In this document: in pieces, positions 1-8,656 of the stretch | How the letters are laid out: every line of letters starts with the position of its first letter | Numbering within the stretch: the stretch's first letter is position 1 | NCBI RefSeq assembly: GCF_015711605.1 | Contig: NZ_JABTEZ010000005.1 | Location: 248,001 to 312,000 of the forward strand | Length of the DNA: 64,000 bases | Source of the DNA: Planomonospora sp. ID67723 | GTDB taxonomy: Bacteria; Actinomycetota; Actinomycetes; Streptosporangiales; Streptosporangiaceae | Reading direction: 5' to 3' | Notes under the pieces: model-generated | What the model was told of the DNA's origin: nothing | Databases searched by the model: none | What the model saw: the letters and a program-made list of their open reading frames with translations, nothing else | Translations under genes and position numbers: made by a program

Positions 1-530
1 ACGCTGTGCGCCCAGCCCCTGCGCCGGACGCTGGAGAGGGTGGCGGCGGTGAACTTGGCGCCGCGCAGGCCGCGGTGGAGGCGGTCCGGCTCCTCCCAGG
101 CCAGCAGGATCTGCGCCGCGGAACCGGCGAACATCGGCAGGGCCGAGCCGACGGGCACGGTGTCGCGCAGCCCGCTGGCGCGCTCGGCTGCGGCCACGCA
201 CACCCGCTCGTCACCCTGGCGGCGGTACAGCTGCGCGCTTTCCCCGGTCATGTCCCTGAGCTGGGTCAATATCGGGGACGCGACGGCCAGCAGCCGGTCC
301 TCCCCGGCGGCGGTGGACAGCTCGGAGAGCCGGGGGCCGAGCACGAACCTGCCCTGCGTGTCTCGCGAGACGATGCGGTGGTGCTCCAGCGCGACCGCCA
401 GCCGGTGGGCCGTGGGGCGCGCCAACCCGGTCGCCTGGACGAGCTGCGCCAGGGAAGCCGGACCGGCCTCGAGAGCGTTGAGCACGAGAACGGCCTTGTC
501 GAGTACGCCGACTCCGCTAGAGTTGTCCAT
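1..530 (-). CDS. ndgR: IclR-family regulator, NdgR-like (C-terminus cut off by window edge)
   Basis: Partial gene: 176 codons are visible from an ATG and the rest lies beyond the left edge. The N-terminus holds a winged helix-turn-helix (about residues 8-66, with the stretch LAQLVQATGLARPTAHRLA), followed by the start of an IclR effector-binding domain (SAQLYRRQGDERVCVAAAE). In Streptomyces, NdgR sits divergent from leuCD and controls leucine and other amino-acid genes; the same divergent arrangement is seen here. The roughly 95-bp gap to leuC should contain the shared control region. The family is clear; the ndgR name rests on the conserved position beside leuC. Confidence 0.88.
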   Translation of the reverse strand, partial: MDNSSGVGVLDKAVLVLNALEAGPASLAQLVQATGLARPTAHRLAVALEHHRIVSRDTQGRFVLGPRLSELSTAAGEDRLLAVASPILTQLRDMTGESAQLYRRQGDERVCVAAAERASGLRDTVPVGSALPMFAGSAAQILLAWEEPDRLHRGLRGAKFTAATLSSVRRRGWAHS

Positions 531-626
531 ACACCGATACTGCCGTCTCGACATATGAGAAAGCAAGTCGGATCCGAGGCGGTGCGACGAAGCACCGCGG
601 GCGGATAAGGATCGCGAGGAGGCGAC
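531..626. promoter_or_regulatory. divergent ndgR/leuC control region
   Basis: This short gap between the two divergent starts must carry both promoters. A small inverted pair TCTC-N7-GAGA lies at 546-560 around an AT-rich CATATG core, a possible IclR-type contact site. A strong ribosome site GAGGAGG precedes the leuC ATG. No firm -10/-35 assignment was possible by eye. Confidence 0.35.
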
Positions 627-2006
627 ATGGGCCGCACGCTGGCGGAGAAGGTCTGGGAGCAGCACGTCGTGCGACGTGCCGAGGGAGAGCCGGACCTGCT
701 CTACATCGACCTTCACCTCGTTCACGAGGTGACCAGCCCGCAGGCGTTCGACGGCCTGCGCATGGCGGGGCGGAAGGTGCGGCGGCCGGACCTCACCATC
801 GCCACCGAGGACCACAACGTCCCGACCCTGGTCGGCCCGATCACCGACCCGGTCTCCAAGACCCAGGTCGAGACGCTGCGCAAGAACTGCGCGGAGTTCG
901 GTGTCCGGCTGCACCCCATGGGGGACGCGGGCCAGGGCGTCGTGCACATCATCGGGCCGCAGTTCGGCCTGACGCAGCCGGGCATGACCATCGTGTGTGG
1001 CGATTCTCACACCTCCACGCACGGTGCCTTCGGCGGCATCGCCTTCGGCATCGGCACCTCCGAGGTGGAGCACGTGCTGGCCACCCAGACGCTGCCCGCC
1101 TACCGGCCCAAGACGATGGCGATCGAGGTCTCCGGGGAGCTGCCGGCCGGTGTCACGGCCAAGGACCTGATCCTGGCGATCATCGCCAAGATCGGCACCG
1201 GCGGCGGCCAGGGCTACATCGTCGAGTACCGCGGCGAGGCCATCCGCAAGCTCTCCATGGAGGGCCGGATGACCGTCTGCAACATGTCCATCGAGGCGGG
1301 CGCCCGGGCGGGCATGATCGCTCCGGACGAGACCACCTTCGAGTACCTCAAGGGCCGTCCCCACGCGCCCGGCGGCGACGCCTGGGACGCCGCGGTCGAA
1401 TACTGGAAGTCGCTGACGACCGACGAGGACGCCGTCTTCGACGCCGTCGTGGAGATCGACGCCTCGACGCTGACCCCGTTCGTCACCTGGGGGACCAACC
1501 CGGGCCAGGGCGCTCCGCTGGGGGCGGCCGTGCCGGTCCCGGAGGAGACCGACGACCCGGCCGCCGCCCGGCGCGCGCTGGAGTACATGGGCCTGACCGC
1601 GGGCACCCCGCTGCGCGAGATCGCGGTGGACACCGTCTTCGTGGGCTCGTGCACCAACGGCCGCCTGGAGGACCTGCGGGCCGTCGCCGAGGTGCTGCGC
1701 GGCCGCCGGGTCGTCACCCGCACGCTGATCGTGCCCGGTTCCATGCTGGTCAAGCTCCAGGCCGAGAAGGAGGGGCTGCACGAGGTGTTCAAGGCCGCCG
1801 GCGCCGAGTGGCGCGAGGCGGGCTGCTCGATGTGCCTGGGCATGAACCCCGACACCCTCGCCCCCGGCGAGCGCAGCGCCTCGACCTCCAACCGCAACTT
1901 CGAGGGGCGCCAGGGCAAGGGCGGCCGCACCCACCTGGTCTCGCCCGCCGTCGCCGCCGCCACCGCCGTCACCGGCAAGCTGACCGCCCCCGCCGACCTG
2001 GCCTAG
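627..2006 (+). CDS. leuC: 3-isopropylmalate dehydratase large subunit
   Basis: Catalyses, with LeuD, the isomerisation of 2-isopropylmalate to 3-isopropylmalate in cytoplasmic leucine biosynthesis. The 459-residue protein is full length for the aconitase-type family. It has the [13 protein letters not shown] motif and the three [4Fe-4S] cysteines at about C342 (FVGSCTNGR), C400 and C403 ([10 protein letters not shown]). The start has an ideal ribosome site (GAGGAGG). leuD follows 12 nt later when its downstream start is used, so the pair is one operon, probably controlled by the divergent NdgR-like gene. Confidence 0.97.
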   Translation: MGRTLAEKVWEQHVVRRAEGEPDLLYIDLHLVHEVTSPQAFDGLRMAGRKVRRPDLTIATEDHNVPTLVGPITDPVSKTQVETLRKNCAEFGVRLHPMGDAGQGVVHIIGPQFGLTQPGMTIVCGDSHTSTHGAFGGIAFGIGTSEVEHVLATQTLPAYRPKTMAIEVSGELPAGVTAKDLILAIIAKIGTGGGQGYIVEYRGEAIRKLSMEGRMTVCNMSIEAGARAGMIAPDETTFEYLKGRPHAPGGDAWDAAVEYWKSLTTDEDAVFDAVVEIDASTLTPFVTWGTNPGQGAPLGAAVPVPEETDDPAAARRALEYMGLTAGTPLREIAVDTVFVGSCTNGRLEDLRAVAEVLRGRRVVTRTLIVPGSMLVKLQAEKEGLHEVFKAAGAEWREAGCSMCLGMNPDTLAPGERSASTSNRNFEGRQGKGGRTHLVSPAVAAATAVTGKLTAPADLA

Positions 2007-2018
2007 GAGATGCCGACC

Positions 2019-2606
2019 ATGGACGCTTTCACCACCCACACCGGCCGGGCCGTGCCGCTGCGCCGGAGCAACGTCGACACCGACCAGATCATCCCGGCCG
2101 TCTGGCTCAAGCAGGTCAGCCGGACCGGATTCGACAAGGGCCTGTTCTCCGCCTGGCGCGAGGACCCGGAGTTCGTCCTGAACCAGCCCGCCTACCAGGG
2201 CGCCTCGATCCTCGTCTCCGGACCCGACTTCGGCACCGGCTCCTCGCGCGAGCACGCGGTCTGGGCCCTGCAGCAGTACGGCTTCCGCGTCGTGATCGCC
2301 GCCCGCTTCGGCGACATCTTCCGTAACAACTCCACCAAGATGGGCCTGTTGCCGGTCGTGCTCCCGGCCGAGACCGTCGAGGCCCTGCAGTCGGCCGTCG
2401 AGGCCGACCCCGCCATCGAGGTCACCGTCGACCTGGGCGAACGCCGGGTCCGCTGGGGCGGTGAGTCCGCCGGGTTCGAGATCGACGACTACACCCGCTG
2501 GCGGCTGATGGAGGGCCTGGACGACATCGGTCTGACCCTGCGCAACGCTGACGACATCGCGACATACGAGAATGGTCGGCAGCCATGGCTGCCGACGACC
2601 GTCTGA
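2019..2606 (+). CDS. leuD: 3-isopropylmalate dehydratase small subunit
   Basis: Swivel-domain partner of LeuC in leucine biosynthesis. The protein carries the signature [17 protein letters not shown] near the N-terminus and [13 protein letters not shown], both substrate-loop motifs of the family. An in-frame ATG nine bases upstream (2010) is possible, but the only good Shine-Dalgarno (GGAGA, ending at 2010) fits the ATG at 2019 and gives the usual N-terminus MDAFTTHTG. The length of 195 residues is normal. The end overlaps the next small gene by 22 bp. Confidence 0.96.
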   Translation: MDAFTTHTGRAVPLRRSNVDTDQIIPAVWLKQVSRTGFDKGLFSAWREDPEFVLNQPAYQGASILVSGPDFGTGSSREHAVWALQQYGFRVVIAARFGDIFRNNSTKMGLLPVVLPAETVEALQSAVEADPAIEVTVDLGERRVRWGGESAGFEIDDYTRWRLMEGLDDIGLTLRNADDIATYENGRQPWLPTTV

Positions 2607-2839
2607 CACGTTCAGAAGACGAGCTGGCGCGGCGGTTGCGCGAGGCGCACCGCCGCGTCCGCGCGCTGCCGTTTCCCGCCGAGGAGAAACAGCGTCTCGC
2701 CAAGCGCCTGCTGAGCATCTGCGACCTGTCCAAGCGCGACCTGGGTCACGCTGCAGCACGCCTGAAATTGTTCTTTATTGACCTAGATGTCCTCATTTCT
2801 GACACAGAGGGTGCTGGAAATATTGCGGAAGGTGATTGA
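2585..2839 (+). CDS. small conserved hypothetical protein between leuD and hup
   Basis: An 84-residue protein of unknown function that starts inside the end of leuD, suggesting translational coupling. Residues 5-60 are very charged and helical ([20 protein letters not shown]), typical of a small coiled-coil protein. A small gene in this position is common in actinomycetes, from memory of the Streptomyces gene order. The last 25 codons switch to unusually AT-rich, atypical codons, so that stretch may double as the hup promoter region, and the true coding end is less certain than the start. Confidence 0.6.
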   Translation: MAADDRLTRSEDELARRLREAHRRVRALPFPAEEKQRLAKRLLSICDLSKRDLGHAAARLKLFFIDLDVLISDTEGAGNIAEGD

Positions 2840-2983
2840 GTCGCGCGCTTCCGTCCCCTAATTTCAAGCGGGTAAGGGGTTTCTCGCTCGGCCAGAGACC
2901 CCTCGCGGCGACAAACGGGTGAGACGGGCTTCTGCTTCACGGCCCGCTCCCGGACATCGGCAACTAGGGGAGCCAGCATCCTG

Positions 2984-3280
2984 ATGAACAAGAAAGAACT
3001 CGTCGACACCATCGCCGGCAAGGTGGGAGACAAGAAGACCGCCACCGAGGCCGTGAACGCGGTGCTCGACGCCATCCAGAACGCCGTCGCCAGCGGTGAC
3101 AAGGTCTCCATCACGGGCTTCGGCGCCTTCGAGATGGTGCACAAGCCGGCCCGCACGGCCAGGAACCCTTCGACCGGCGCCGAGATCAAGGTGGCCGAGA
3201 GCTGGGCGCCGAAGTTCCGTCCGGGCTCCGACTTCAAGGAACTCGTCAACGAGGGCGGCAAGAAGGCCGCCAAGAAGTAG
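2984..3280 (+). CDS. hup: DNA-binding protein HU
   Basis: Histone-like nucleoid protein that bends and compacts DNA. The 98-residue sequence begins MNKKELVDTIAGKVG and holds the DNA-wrapping beta-arm with the conserved RNPSTGAEIKV (about 60-70), which includes the intercalating proline. It ends in a very short lysine tail (GGKKAAKK), so it is the short HupA type and not the long lysine-tailed HupS/HupB type. It is followed by a strong terminator hairpin and is likely transcribed alone from an AT-rich upstream region. Confidence 0.96.
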   Translation: MNKKELVDTIAGKVGDKKTATEAVNAVLDAIQNAVASGDKVSITGFGAFEMVHKPARTARNPSTGAEIKVAESWAPKFRPGSDFKELVNEGGKKAAKK

Positions 3281-3307
3281 GGCTGCGAAGGCAGAGCTTG
3301 CGCGTGA

Positions 3308-3340
3308 GGCGCCCGGATCCCCGTCGCGGGGCCGGGCGCC
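3308..3340 (+). terminator. terminator hairpin after hup
   Basis: GGCGCCCGG and CCCC pair with GGGG and CCGGGCGCC around a GTCGC loop, with only a two-base AT bulge. No clear U-tract follows, as is common in actinomycetes. Confidence 0.7.
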
Positions 3341-3379
3341 CGCGGTTTCCGGGGACGCCTCCCGGCGACCGGCGCCCGC

Positions 3380-3589
3380 CTACCCCGGGAGAGGGAATGT
3401 CGAGAGCGTGACGTAGGTGACGACCTCGCCGTCCATGACGATGCCCACCCGCTGACCGGATCGGAGCAGCCGGAGCGGTCCCGCGTCGAACGCCGCCGCG
3501 CCGAACGGGATCTCGGTCCCGTCGTCCAGGAAAACCGACCCCGAACGGGTCGCGGGGTCGAAGGCCTTCACGGTCGCCTGCACGTCCAT
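3380..3589 (-). CDS. small cold-shock-fold-like protein
   Basis: A 69-residue protein, MDVQATVKAFDPATRSGSVF and onward, with a pattern of short beta strands and the phrase GSVFLDDGTEIPF that recalls the OB/cold-shock fold, though the classical RNP motifs are not exact. A preceding in-frame GTG (3592) is less likely than this ATG. Similar small proteins sit near cofC in other actinomycetes (memory). The gene is convergent with hup. Function unknown; single-strand nucleic acid binding is a guess from the fold. Confidence 0.6.
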   Translation of the reverse strand: MDVQATVKAFDPATRSGSVFLDDGTEIPFGAAAFDAGPLRLLRSGQRVGIVMDGEVVTYVTLSTFPLPG

Positions 3590-3613
3590 CACTCTAACGG
3601 GCGGCGGCGCGGC

Positions 3614-4417
3614 TCACCCCTCTCCCCGTTCGCCCGTTTCTTCCGGCCCGCCCGCTGCACTCCGGGCGGTCGGCCCGGGGTGGCCTGCGGTCGCGGCGTT
3701 CTCCGCGGCCTCCTCGGCGAAGGAGGCCAGGCCGCGGATGATGATCTCCACTGCGAGGTCGAACCGGTCGTCCTCGTCACGGGGCAGCATGTGGTCGGCC
3801 AGCGCGATCAGGTTGGGGAAGCGGTCGGGGGGCAGGTCCGCGAAGAACTGCCTGAGGTGGGCTCTCATGTCCGGCCAGGAGAGCCCGTCGGAGCCGCGGC
3901 GGCGGTTCTCCAGCATGCTCTCCTCGAAGGCGAACCCGTCGATGAACGTGGAGATGATGTCGCCGGCGGCCCCGGCCACGCGGTCGGGGAGGCCGGCGAC
4001 GCGGAAGAGGCTGACGAGCCGTTCCATCTGCGGTAGCACCTCGGGGCTGAACGGCACCCCGGTCATGGAGATCCTGGCCAGGTCGCGGTGCCCGCGCAGG
4101 CGTTTCAGCCCTTCCCTGGCGAAGTCGGCGACCTGCTCCCGCCAGCGCGCGGGATCGGGATCGGGCAGGGTCCAGCCGCGGAAGAGCCGGAGGTACATGA
4201 GTTCGAGCAGTTCGTCCTTGCTGCTCACGTGGGTGTAGAGGGCGGAGACGGCGACGCCGAGCTCGGTGGCGACCTGGCGCATGCTCAGCTTCTCGTAGCC
4301 CTCGCGGTCGAGCACCGTGTAGGCGGCGTCGACGATCCGCTCGGGGGTGAGCGGTATCCGGGCGGGGGTGCGACGGCGCGCCCGGTCCCAGGGCAGCGCG
4401 GGCAGCTCGTCACTCAT
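3614..4417 (-). CDS. TetR-family transcriptional repressor
   Basis: A 267-residue regulator with the TetR helix-turn-helix at about 21-70 (RIVDAAYTVLDREGYEKLSM then ELGVAVSALYTHVSSKDELL) and a long C-terminal ligand domain of the tetracycline-repressor class. It is divergent from an MFS efflux pump, and the intergenic region is filled with related palindromes. It is therefore predicted to repress the pump and itself, with release by an exported compound. The C-terminal tail is low complexity (Gly, Pro, Glu). The ligand cannot be told from sequence. Confidence 0.88.
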   Translation of the reverse strand: MSDELPALPWDRARRRTPARIPLTPERIVDAAYTVLDREGYEKLSMRQVATELGVAVSALYTHVSSKDELLELMYLRLFRGWTLPDPDPARWREQVADFAREGLKRLRGHRDLARISMTGVPFSPEVLPQMERLVSLFRVAGLPDRVAGAAGDIISTFIDGFAFEESMLENRRRGSDGLSWPDMRAHLRQFFADLPPDRFPNLIALADHMLPRDEDDRFDLAVEIIIRGLASFAEEAAENAATAGHPGPTARSAAGGPEETGERGEG

Positions 4418-4437
4418 GCCTGCAGTCTACTGTCGGC

Positions 4438-4606
4438 TGAACGGCGCTCGTTTTCACTGAACAATGCTCACTATCAAGACATATCTCGTTTCTTTCCAAG
4501 AGGCGTCATGCCTTAAGAACATCGCACGCTTCGGAGAACAGTGTTCTCTAGATGGGCAACGTTCATGTAGGGTGAACGCTGTTCAGAAGCAGTGAGCACT
4601 GTTCTC
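4438..4606. promoter_or_regulatory. TetR operator array between the divergent regulator and MFS pump
   Basis: Five related dyads are visible: TGAACGGCGCTCG (4438-4450, weak), TGAACAATGCTCA (4458-4470, one mismatch), GAGAACAGTGTTCTC (4534-4548, perfect 7-1-7), TGAACGCTGTTCA (4573-4585, perfect 5-3-5) and GAGCACTGTTCTC (4594-4606, one mismatch). The shared half-site is GAACA/TGTTC. The last site covers an upstream GTG, supporting the downstream ATG as the true pump start. Confidence 0.65.
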
Positions 4607-4627
4607 CAGAAAGATGTGAGAAATCCC

Positions 4628-6085
4628 ATGACTGCGGATATGAAGGCACCGCTCCAAGAACCATCCGCTCCACCCGCCTACCGGTGGCGTTGGGTGGCCC
4701 TGCTGGTGATCCTGGCTGCCGAGGTGATGGACCTCCTCGACGCGATGATCACCAACATCGCCGCCCCCAGCATCCGCGACGACCTCGGCGGCACCCCCGC
4801 CACCATCCAGTGGCTCGGTGCCGCCTACACGCTCTCCATGGCTGTCGGACTGATCACCGGCGGGCGGCTCGGCGACATCTTCGGCCGCAAGCGCATGTTC
4901 CTGATCGGGGCCGCCGGGTTCACCGTGGGCTCCCTGCTGTGCGGGATCGCCCAGTCTCCCGAGATGCTCGTCGGCGCGCGGGTCGTGCAGGGCCTGTTCG
5001 GAGCGGTGATGCTGCCGCAGGGCCTCGGCATGATCAAGGAGATGTTCCCGCCCAAGGAGATGGGCGCGGCCTTCGGCCTGTTCGGCCCGGTCATGGGCCT
5101 GTCCTCGGTGGGCGGTCCGGTGCTGGCCGGCTGGCTGGTCGACTCCGACTTCTTCGGCACCGGCTGGCGAATGATCTTCCTTATCAACCTGCCGATCGGC
5201 CTGGCGGCCCTCGCGGCCGGAACGCGCTTCCTGCCCGAGTCGCGCTCGCCGCACCCGCTCAAACTGGATGTCCCGGGCGTCCTCCTGGCCACCCTCGCAG
5301 GGCTGCTGCTGGTCTACCCGCTGGTCCAGGGCCGGGAGAGCGGCTGGCCCGCCTGGGCCTTCGTGATGATCGGTGCGTCCGTCGCGGCGTTCGGGGTCTT
5401 CGGGTGGTTCGAGTCCCGCAAGGGCCGGGCGGGCGGCGATCCGCTGGTCGTGCCCGGCCTGTTCCGCAAGCGGGCGTTCACCGGAGGCCTCCTGACCGGC
5501 CTGGTGTTCTTCTCGTCGATGGCCGGCTTCATCCTGGTGTTCAACCTCTACACCCAGCTCGGCCTGGGCTACTCCACGCTGAAGGCGGGGCTCGTGATGA
5601 TCCCGTGGTCGCTGGGCATGGTCGCCGGCTTCGGTCTGGCCCAGGTCGTGCAGCGCTTCGGCCGCAAGGTCCTGCAGGGCGGCGTCCTGGTGATGACCCT
5701 CGGCACGCTGGGAGTCCTGGCCACGATCGCCGCGGCGGGCGCGACGGTGACCCCCTGGCAGTTCGTCCCCGCCCTCACTGTCACCGGCATCGGCATGGGC
5801 CTGCTGATGGCGCCCTTCTTCGACATCGTGCTGGCCGGGGTCGAGCAGCACGAGACCGGCTCGGCCTCCGGCACGCTCACGGCGGTCCAGCAGCTCGGCG
5901 GCGCCTTCGGCGTGGCCCTGCTCGGCACGGTCTTCTTCGACCTGCTGGGCGCCCAGCGGATCCCCGACTTCGGCGGGGTGATGACCACCGTCCTGTGGGT
6001 CGTCGCCGGGATGCTCCTGCTGACCTTCGCCACGGCGTTCCTCCTGCCGAAGCAGGCCAGGGAGGGAGAGCAGGCCGGGCACTGA
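4628..6085 (+). CDS. MFS drug efflux transporter, EmrB/QacA (DHA2, 14-TM) type
   Basis: A 485-residue integral membrane antiporter. It has the MFS motif A (GGRLGDIFGRKRMFLIG) after the second helix and many hydrophobic helices spread in the pattern of the 14-TM DHA2 family. A GTG at 4592 would extend the protein by 12 residues, but it lies beside a predicted operator; the ATG in front of TADMKAPL is preferred although its ribosome site is weak. The divergent TetR gene and operator array indicate inducible expression. Substrate unknown. No resistance phenotype can be assigned from sequence. Confidence 0.9.
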   Translation: MTADMKAPLQEPSAPPAYRWRWVALLVILAAEVMDLLDAMITNIAAPSIRDDLGGTPATIQWLGAAYTLSMAVGLITGGRLGDIFGRKRMFLIGAAGFTVGSLLCGIAQSPEMLVGARVVQGLFGAVMLPQGLGMIKEMFPPKEMGAAFGLFGPVMGLSSVGGPVLAGWLVDSDFFGTGWRMIFLINLPIGLAALAAGTRFLPESRSPHPLKLDVPGVLLATLAGLLLVYPLVQGRESGWPAWAFVMIGASVAAFGVFGWFESRKGRAGGDPLVVPGLFRKRAFTGGLLTGLVFFSSMAGFILVFNLYTQLGLGYSTLKAGLVMIPWSLGMVAGFGLAQVVQRFGRKVLQGGVLVMTLGTLGVLATIAAAGATVTPWQFVPALTVTGIGMGLLMAPFFDIVLAGVEQHETGSASGTLTAVQQLGGAFGVALLGTVFFDLLGAQRIPDFGGVMTTVLWVVAGMLLLTFATAFLLPKQAREGEQAGH

Positions 6086-6133
6086 ACCGCGTGCGCGCGG
6101 CGACCGTCCCGGGCACCCGCAGGCCCCGGGACG

Positions 6134-6835
6134 TCAGGACGGGGGAGCCCCCCGGCCGGGGGGCTCCCCCGCACGTCCTCCCGCCACCCCGATGAGCTCC
6201 GCCACAGCCAGGGTGCGGGGGCCGACCCCCAGGACCAGGGCCGCCCGCAGGTCGTCGGGGGTGTCGACGTCCCTGCGGACCGAGTCGACCCCGTCCGGGC
6301 ACAACTCCTTCGCGCCGCGTCTCAGGTGGCGCTCGCGCGACTCCCCGCCGAAGCCCGGGGCGAACTCCAGGCCGGGCCGTACGCCGTAGAAGGTCGTGCC
6401 GACCTCTGCGGCGTCGGGCAGGAAGGACCGGTCGAACTCGGCGGCGGCGGTCAGCACGCGTGCCAGCTCCGCGTGCCGGAGCGCGGGCAGGTCGGCCTGG
6501 AGCGCGCCGACCGGGTCGCCGGGCGCCAGCCGTACGGCCTCCCGGGCACCGTGGCGCAGCGCCGCGTTGAGCCCCGCCTCCGGGTCGGCGACCAGGCGGG
6601 CGCCGACCCCGGACAGCGCCTCGGCCGCCACAGGGTCGCCCGTCACCACCACGACCCGCGCGACGAGGGCGCAGCTCAGCGCGGCCTCGACGGTGTCGCA
6701 GGCGATCGCCACGGCCAGCGCGGCCCGGTGCGGGCCCGCCGCCTCCGCCAGCCGGGTCTTGGCGGCGACCAGCGTCTTGACCGGGACGACGACGCTCCAG
6801 CCGGAGCTCTCGGAAGGAGGCATACCCTTAAGCAT
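6134..6835 (-). CDS. cofC: 2-phospho-L-lactate guanylyltransferase (coenzyme F420 biosynthesis)
   Basis: Nucleotidyltransferase that activates the phosphorylated three-carbon acid with GTP for coenzyme F420 assembly. The 233-residue protein has the expected N-terminal VVVPVKTLVAAKTRLAEAAG and the later ALQADLPALRHAEL containing the metal-binding aspartate. A start at 6823 is also possible; 6835 has GAGG upstream. The C-terminal codons run into a large palindrome that also terminates the MFS gene, giving a low-complexity tail (AGEPPGRGAPPS). Presence of cofC implies that the organism makes F420. Confidence 0.88.
   Translation of the reverse strand: MLKGMPPSESSGWSVVVPVKTLVAAKTRLAEAAGPHRAALAVAIACDTVEAALSCALVARVVVVTGDPVAAEALSGVGARLVADPEAGLNAALRHGAREAVRLAPGDPVGALQADLPALRHAELARVLTAAAEFDRSFLPDAAEVGTTFYGVRPGLEFAPGFGGESRERHLRRGAKELCPDGVDSVRRDVDTPDDLRAALVLGVGPRTLAVAELIGVAGGRAGEPPGRGAPPS
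6141..6170. terminator. bidirectional terminator palindrome inside the end of cofC
   Basis: GGGGGAGCCCCCCGG is followed directly by its exact reverse complement, a 30-bp perfect palindrome. It lies after the MFS stop on one strand and within the last cofC codons on the other, so it can end both convergent transcripts. Confidence 0.7.
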
Positions 6836-6902
6836 CCCGCCTCGACAGTTCCCGGAGCCAACCGGGAGACTTGGGACGCCGCACGTGCTTACGGAGGAGC
6901 TC

Positions 6903-7628
6903 ATGAGACGCCCTGGTTGGCCGACCCGTTTCTGGGTCGCCGTGGCCGTCGTGATCGTCAAGCCGCTCTCGTGGCTCCTGGTGAAGAAGGACTGGCGGAG
7001 GGGCGACCGTCTGCCGCGCGAGGGCGCGATCATCGTGGCGACCAACCACCTGTCCTGGGTGGACCCCCTGCTGATCGCGCACTTCCTGTACAACAACGGG
7101 CGCTGGCCGGTGGTCCTGGCCAAGTCCGGGCTCTTCGCGGTGCCGGTGATCGGCCACATGGTGCGGGCGCTGCGGGCCATCCCCGTCTACCGGGGGAGCG
7201 CCGACGCGGTCCGCTCACTGCGGGAGTCCGAGGAGCGCATCGCCGAGGGGGCGTGCGTGATGTTCTACCCCGAGGGCACCTGCACCCGCGATCCGGAGTT
7301 CTGGCCGATGGAGGGCAAGACCGGTGCCGCCCGGCTGGCCCTGGAGACCGGCGTGCCGGTGATCCCGGTGGCGCACTGGGGAGCCCAGGAGATCCTGCCG
7401 TACGGCGAGAAGCGCCCGCGCCTGTTCCCCCGCAAGACCTTCCGCGTGCTGGTCGGGCCGCCGGTGGACCTGTCGAAGTACCGGGGCGGGCCGGAAGGGC
7501 AGCCGCCCCGGGCGGAGGTCCTGCGGGAGGCGACCGCCGACATCATGGCGGCGGTCACGGAGCAGCTCGCCGAGCTGCGCGGGGAGAAAGCGCCGACCGC
7601 CCCCTTCAAGAAGCCCTCTGACAGCTGA
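6903..7628 (+). CDS. 1-acyl-sn-glycerol-3-phosphate acyltransferase (PlsC family)
   Basis: Membrane-associated acyltransferase that adds the second acyl chain to lysophosphatidic acid. The 241-residue protein has an N-terminal hydrophobic segment (about 9-26), the catalytic HX4D motif as H49-LSWV-D54, and the substrate motif PEGT in [11 protein letters not shown] strong GGAGG ribosome site precedes the ATG. The next gene, gpsA, supplies glycerol-3-phosphate, so the two genes form a phospholipid-precursor unit. Other PlsC-like acyltransferases share these motifs, so the exact acyl acceptor is inferred. Confidence 0.9.
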   Translation: MRRPGWPTRFWVAVAVVIVKPLSWLLVKKDWRRGDRLPREGAIIVATNHLSWVDPLLIAHFLYNNGRWPVVLAKSGLFAVPVIGHMVRALRAIPVYRGSADAVRSLRESEERIAEGACVMFYPEGTCTRDPEFWPMEGKTGAARLALETGVPVIPVAHWGAQEILPYGEKRPRLFPRKTFRVLVGPPVDLSKYRGGPEGQPPRAEVLREATADIMAAVTEQLAELRGEKAPTAPFKKPSDS

Positions 7629-7648
7629 CTTCGACGTACGGTGATGAA

Positions 7649-8656
7649 ATGACCAAGGCGGCCGTATTCGGGACAGGTTCGTGGGGCACCACCTTCGCGA
7701 TGCTCCTCGCGGGAGCGGGCACGCAGACGACGTTGTGGGGCAGGCGCGCCGAGATCGTCGAGGCGATCGACAGGCGCCACGAGAACCCCGACTACCTGCC
7801 GGGCATCACGCTGCCCGAGACGCTGCGCGCCACCACCGACCCGGCGGAGGCCCTCGACGGGGCCGACTTCGTGGTGCTGGCCGTGCCCTCGCAGACGCTG
7901 CGCGGCAACCTCGCCGGGTGGAAGCCTGACCTGCCGGACGACGCGGTGCTGGTGAGCCTGATGAAGGGCATCGAGCTCGGAACCACCAAGCGGATGAGCG
8001 AGGTCATCTGCGAGGTGGCCGAGGTGCCGCAGGAGCGGGTCGCGGTGGTCTCCGGCCCCAACCTCGTCGGCGAGATCATCCTGGGGCAGCCCGCGGCGAC
8101 CGTGGTGGCCTGTCCCGACGAGGGGGCCATGGAGCGGCTCCAGGAGGCCTGCCACCTGCCCTGGTTCCGGGCCTACACCAACCCCGACGTGGTGGGCGTG
8201 GAGCTCGGCGGGGCGGTCAAGAACGTGATCGCGCTGGCGGTCGGGGTCGCGGCCGGCATGGGGCTGGGCGACAACGTCAGGGCGACGCTCATGACCCGCG
8301 GGCTGGCGGAGATCTCCCGGCTCGGCGCGGCGCTCGGCGCCGACCCGCACACGTTCGCGGGGCTGGCCGGGATGGGCGATCTGGTGGCGACCTGTACGTC
8401 ACCGTTGTCCAGGAACCGCACCTTCGGCGAGAATCTCGGGCGGGGCATGACCCTGGCCGAGGTCATCGCCGCGACCAAGCAGACCGCCGAGGGCGTCAAG
8501 TCCTGCGAGTCGGTCCTGGAGCTGGCCAGGAAGCACGACGTGGAGATGCCGATCACCGAGGTCGTGGTGGCCGTCGTCCACGACGGCATGCCGCCCGGCG
8601 AGGCCGCGATGCTGCTGATGTCCCGGACCCCCAAACCGGAACGGTACGGAGTGTGA
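7649..8656 (+). CDS. gpsA: glycerol-3-phosphate dehydrogenase [NAD(P)+]
   Basis: Reduces dihydroxyacetone phosphate to sn-glycerol-3-phosphate for phospholipid synthesis. The 335-residue protein has the N-terminal Rossmann motif [20 protein letters not shown] and the catalytic-domain signature [20 protein letters not shown] with the active-site lysine. Its stop codon overlaps the next start as GTGA, indicating co-translation with the transsulfuration-like gene. Length is normal for the family. Confidence 0.96.
   Translation: MTKAAVFGTGSWGTTFAMLLAGAGTQTTLWGRRAEIVEAIDRRHENPDYLPGITLPETLRATTDPAEALDGADFVVLAVPSQTLRGNLAGWKPDLPDDAVLVSLMKGIELGTTKRMSEVICEVAEVPQERVAVVSGPNLVGEIILGQPAATVVACPDEGAMERLQEACHLPWFRAYTNPDVVGVELGGAVKNVIALAVGVAAGMGLGDNVRATLMTRGLAEISRLGAALGADPHTFAGLAGMGDLVATCTSPLSRNRTFGENLGRGMTLAEVIAATKQTAEGVKSCESVLELARKHDVEMPITEVVVAVVHDGMPPGEAAMLLMSRTPKPERYGV

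Noticed and set aside
4583-6082. 499-codon frame antisense to the MFS pump
   Set aside because: Hydrophilic shadow of a membrane protein with no recognisable domain.
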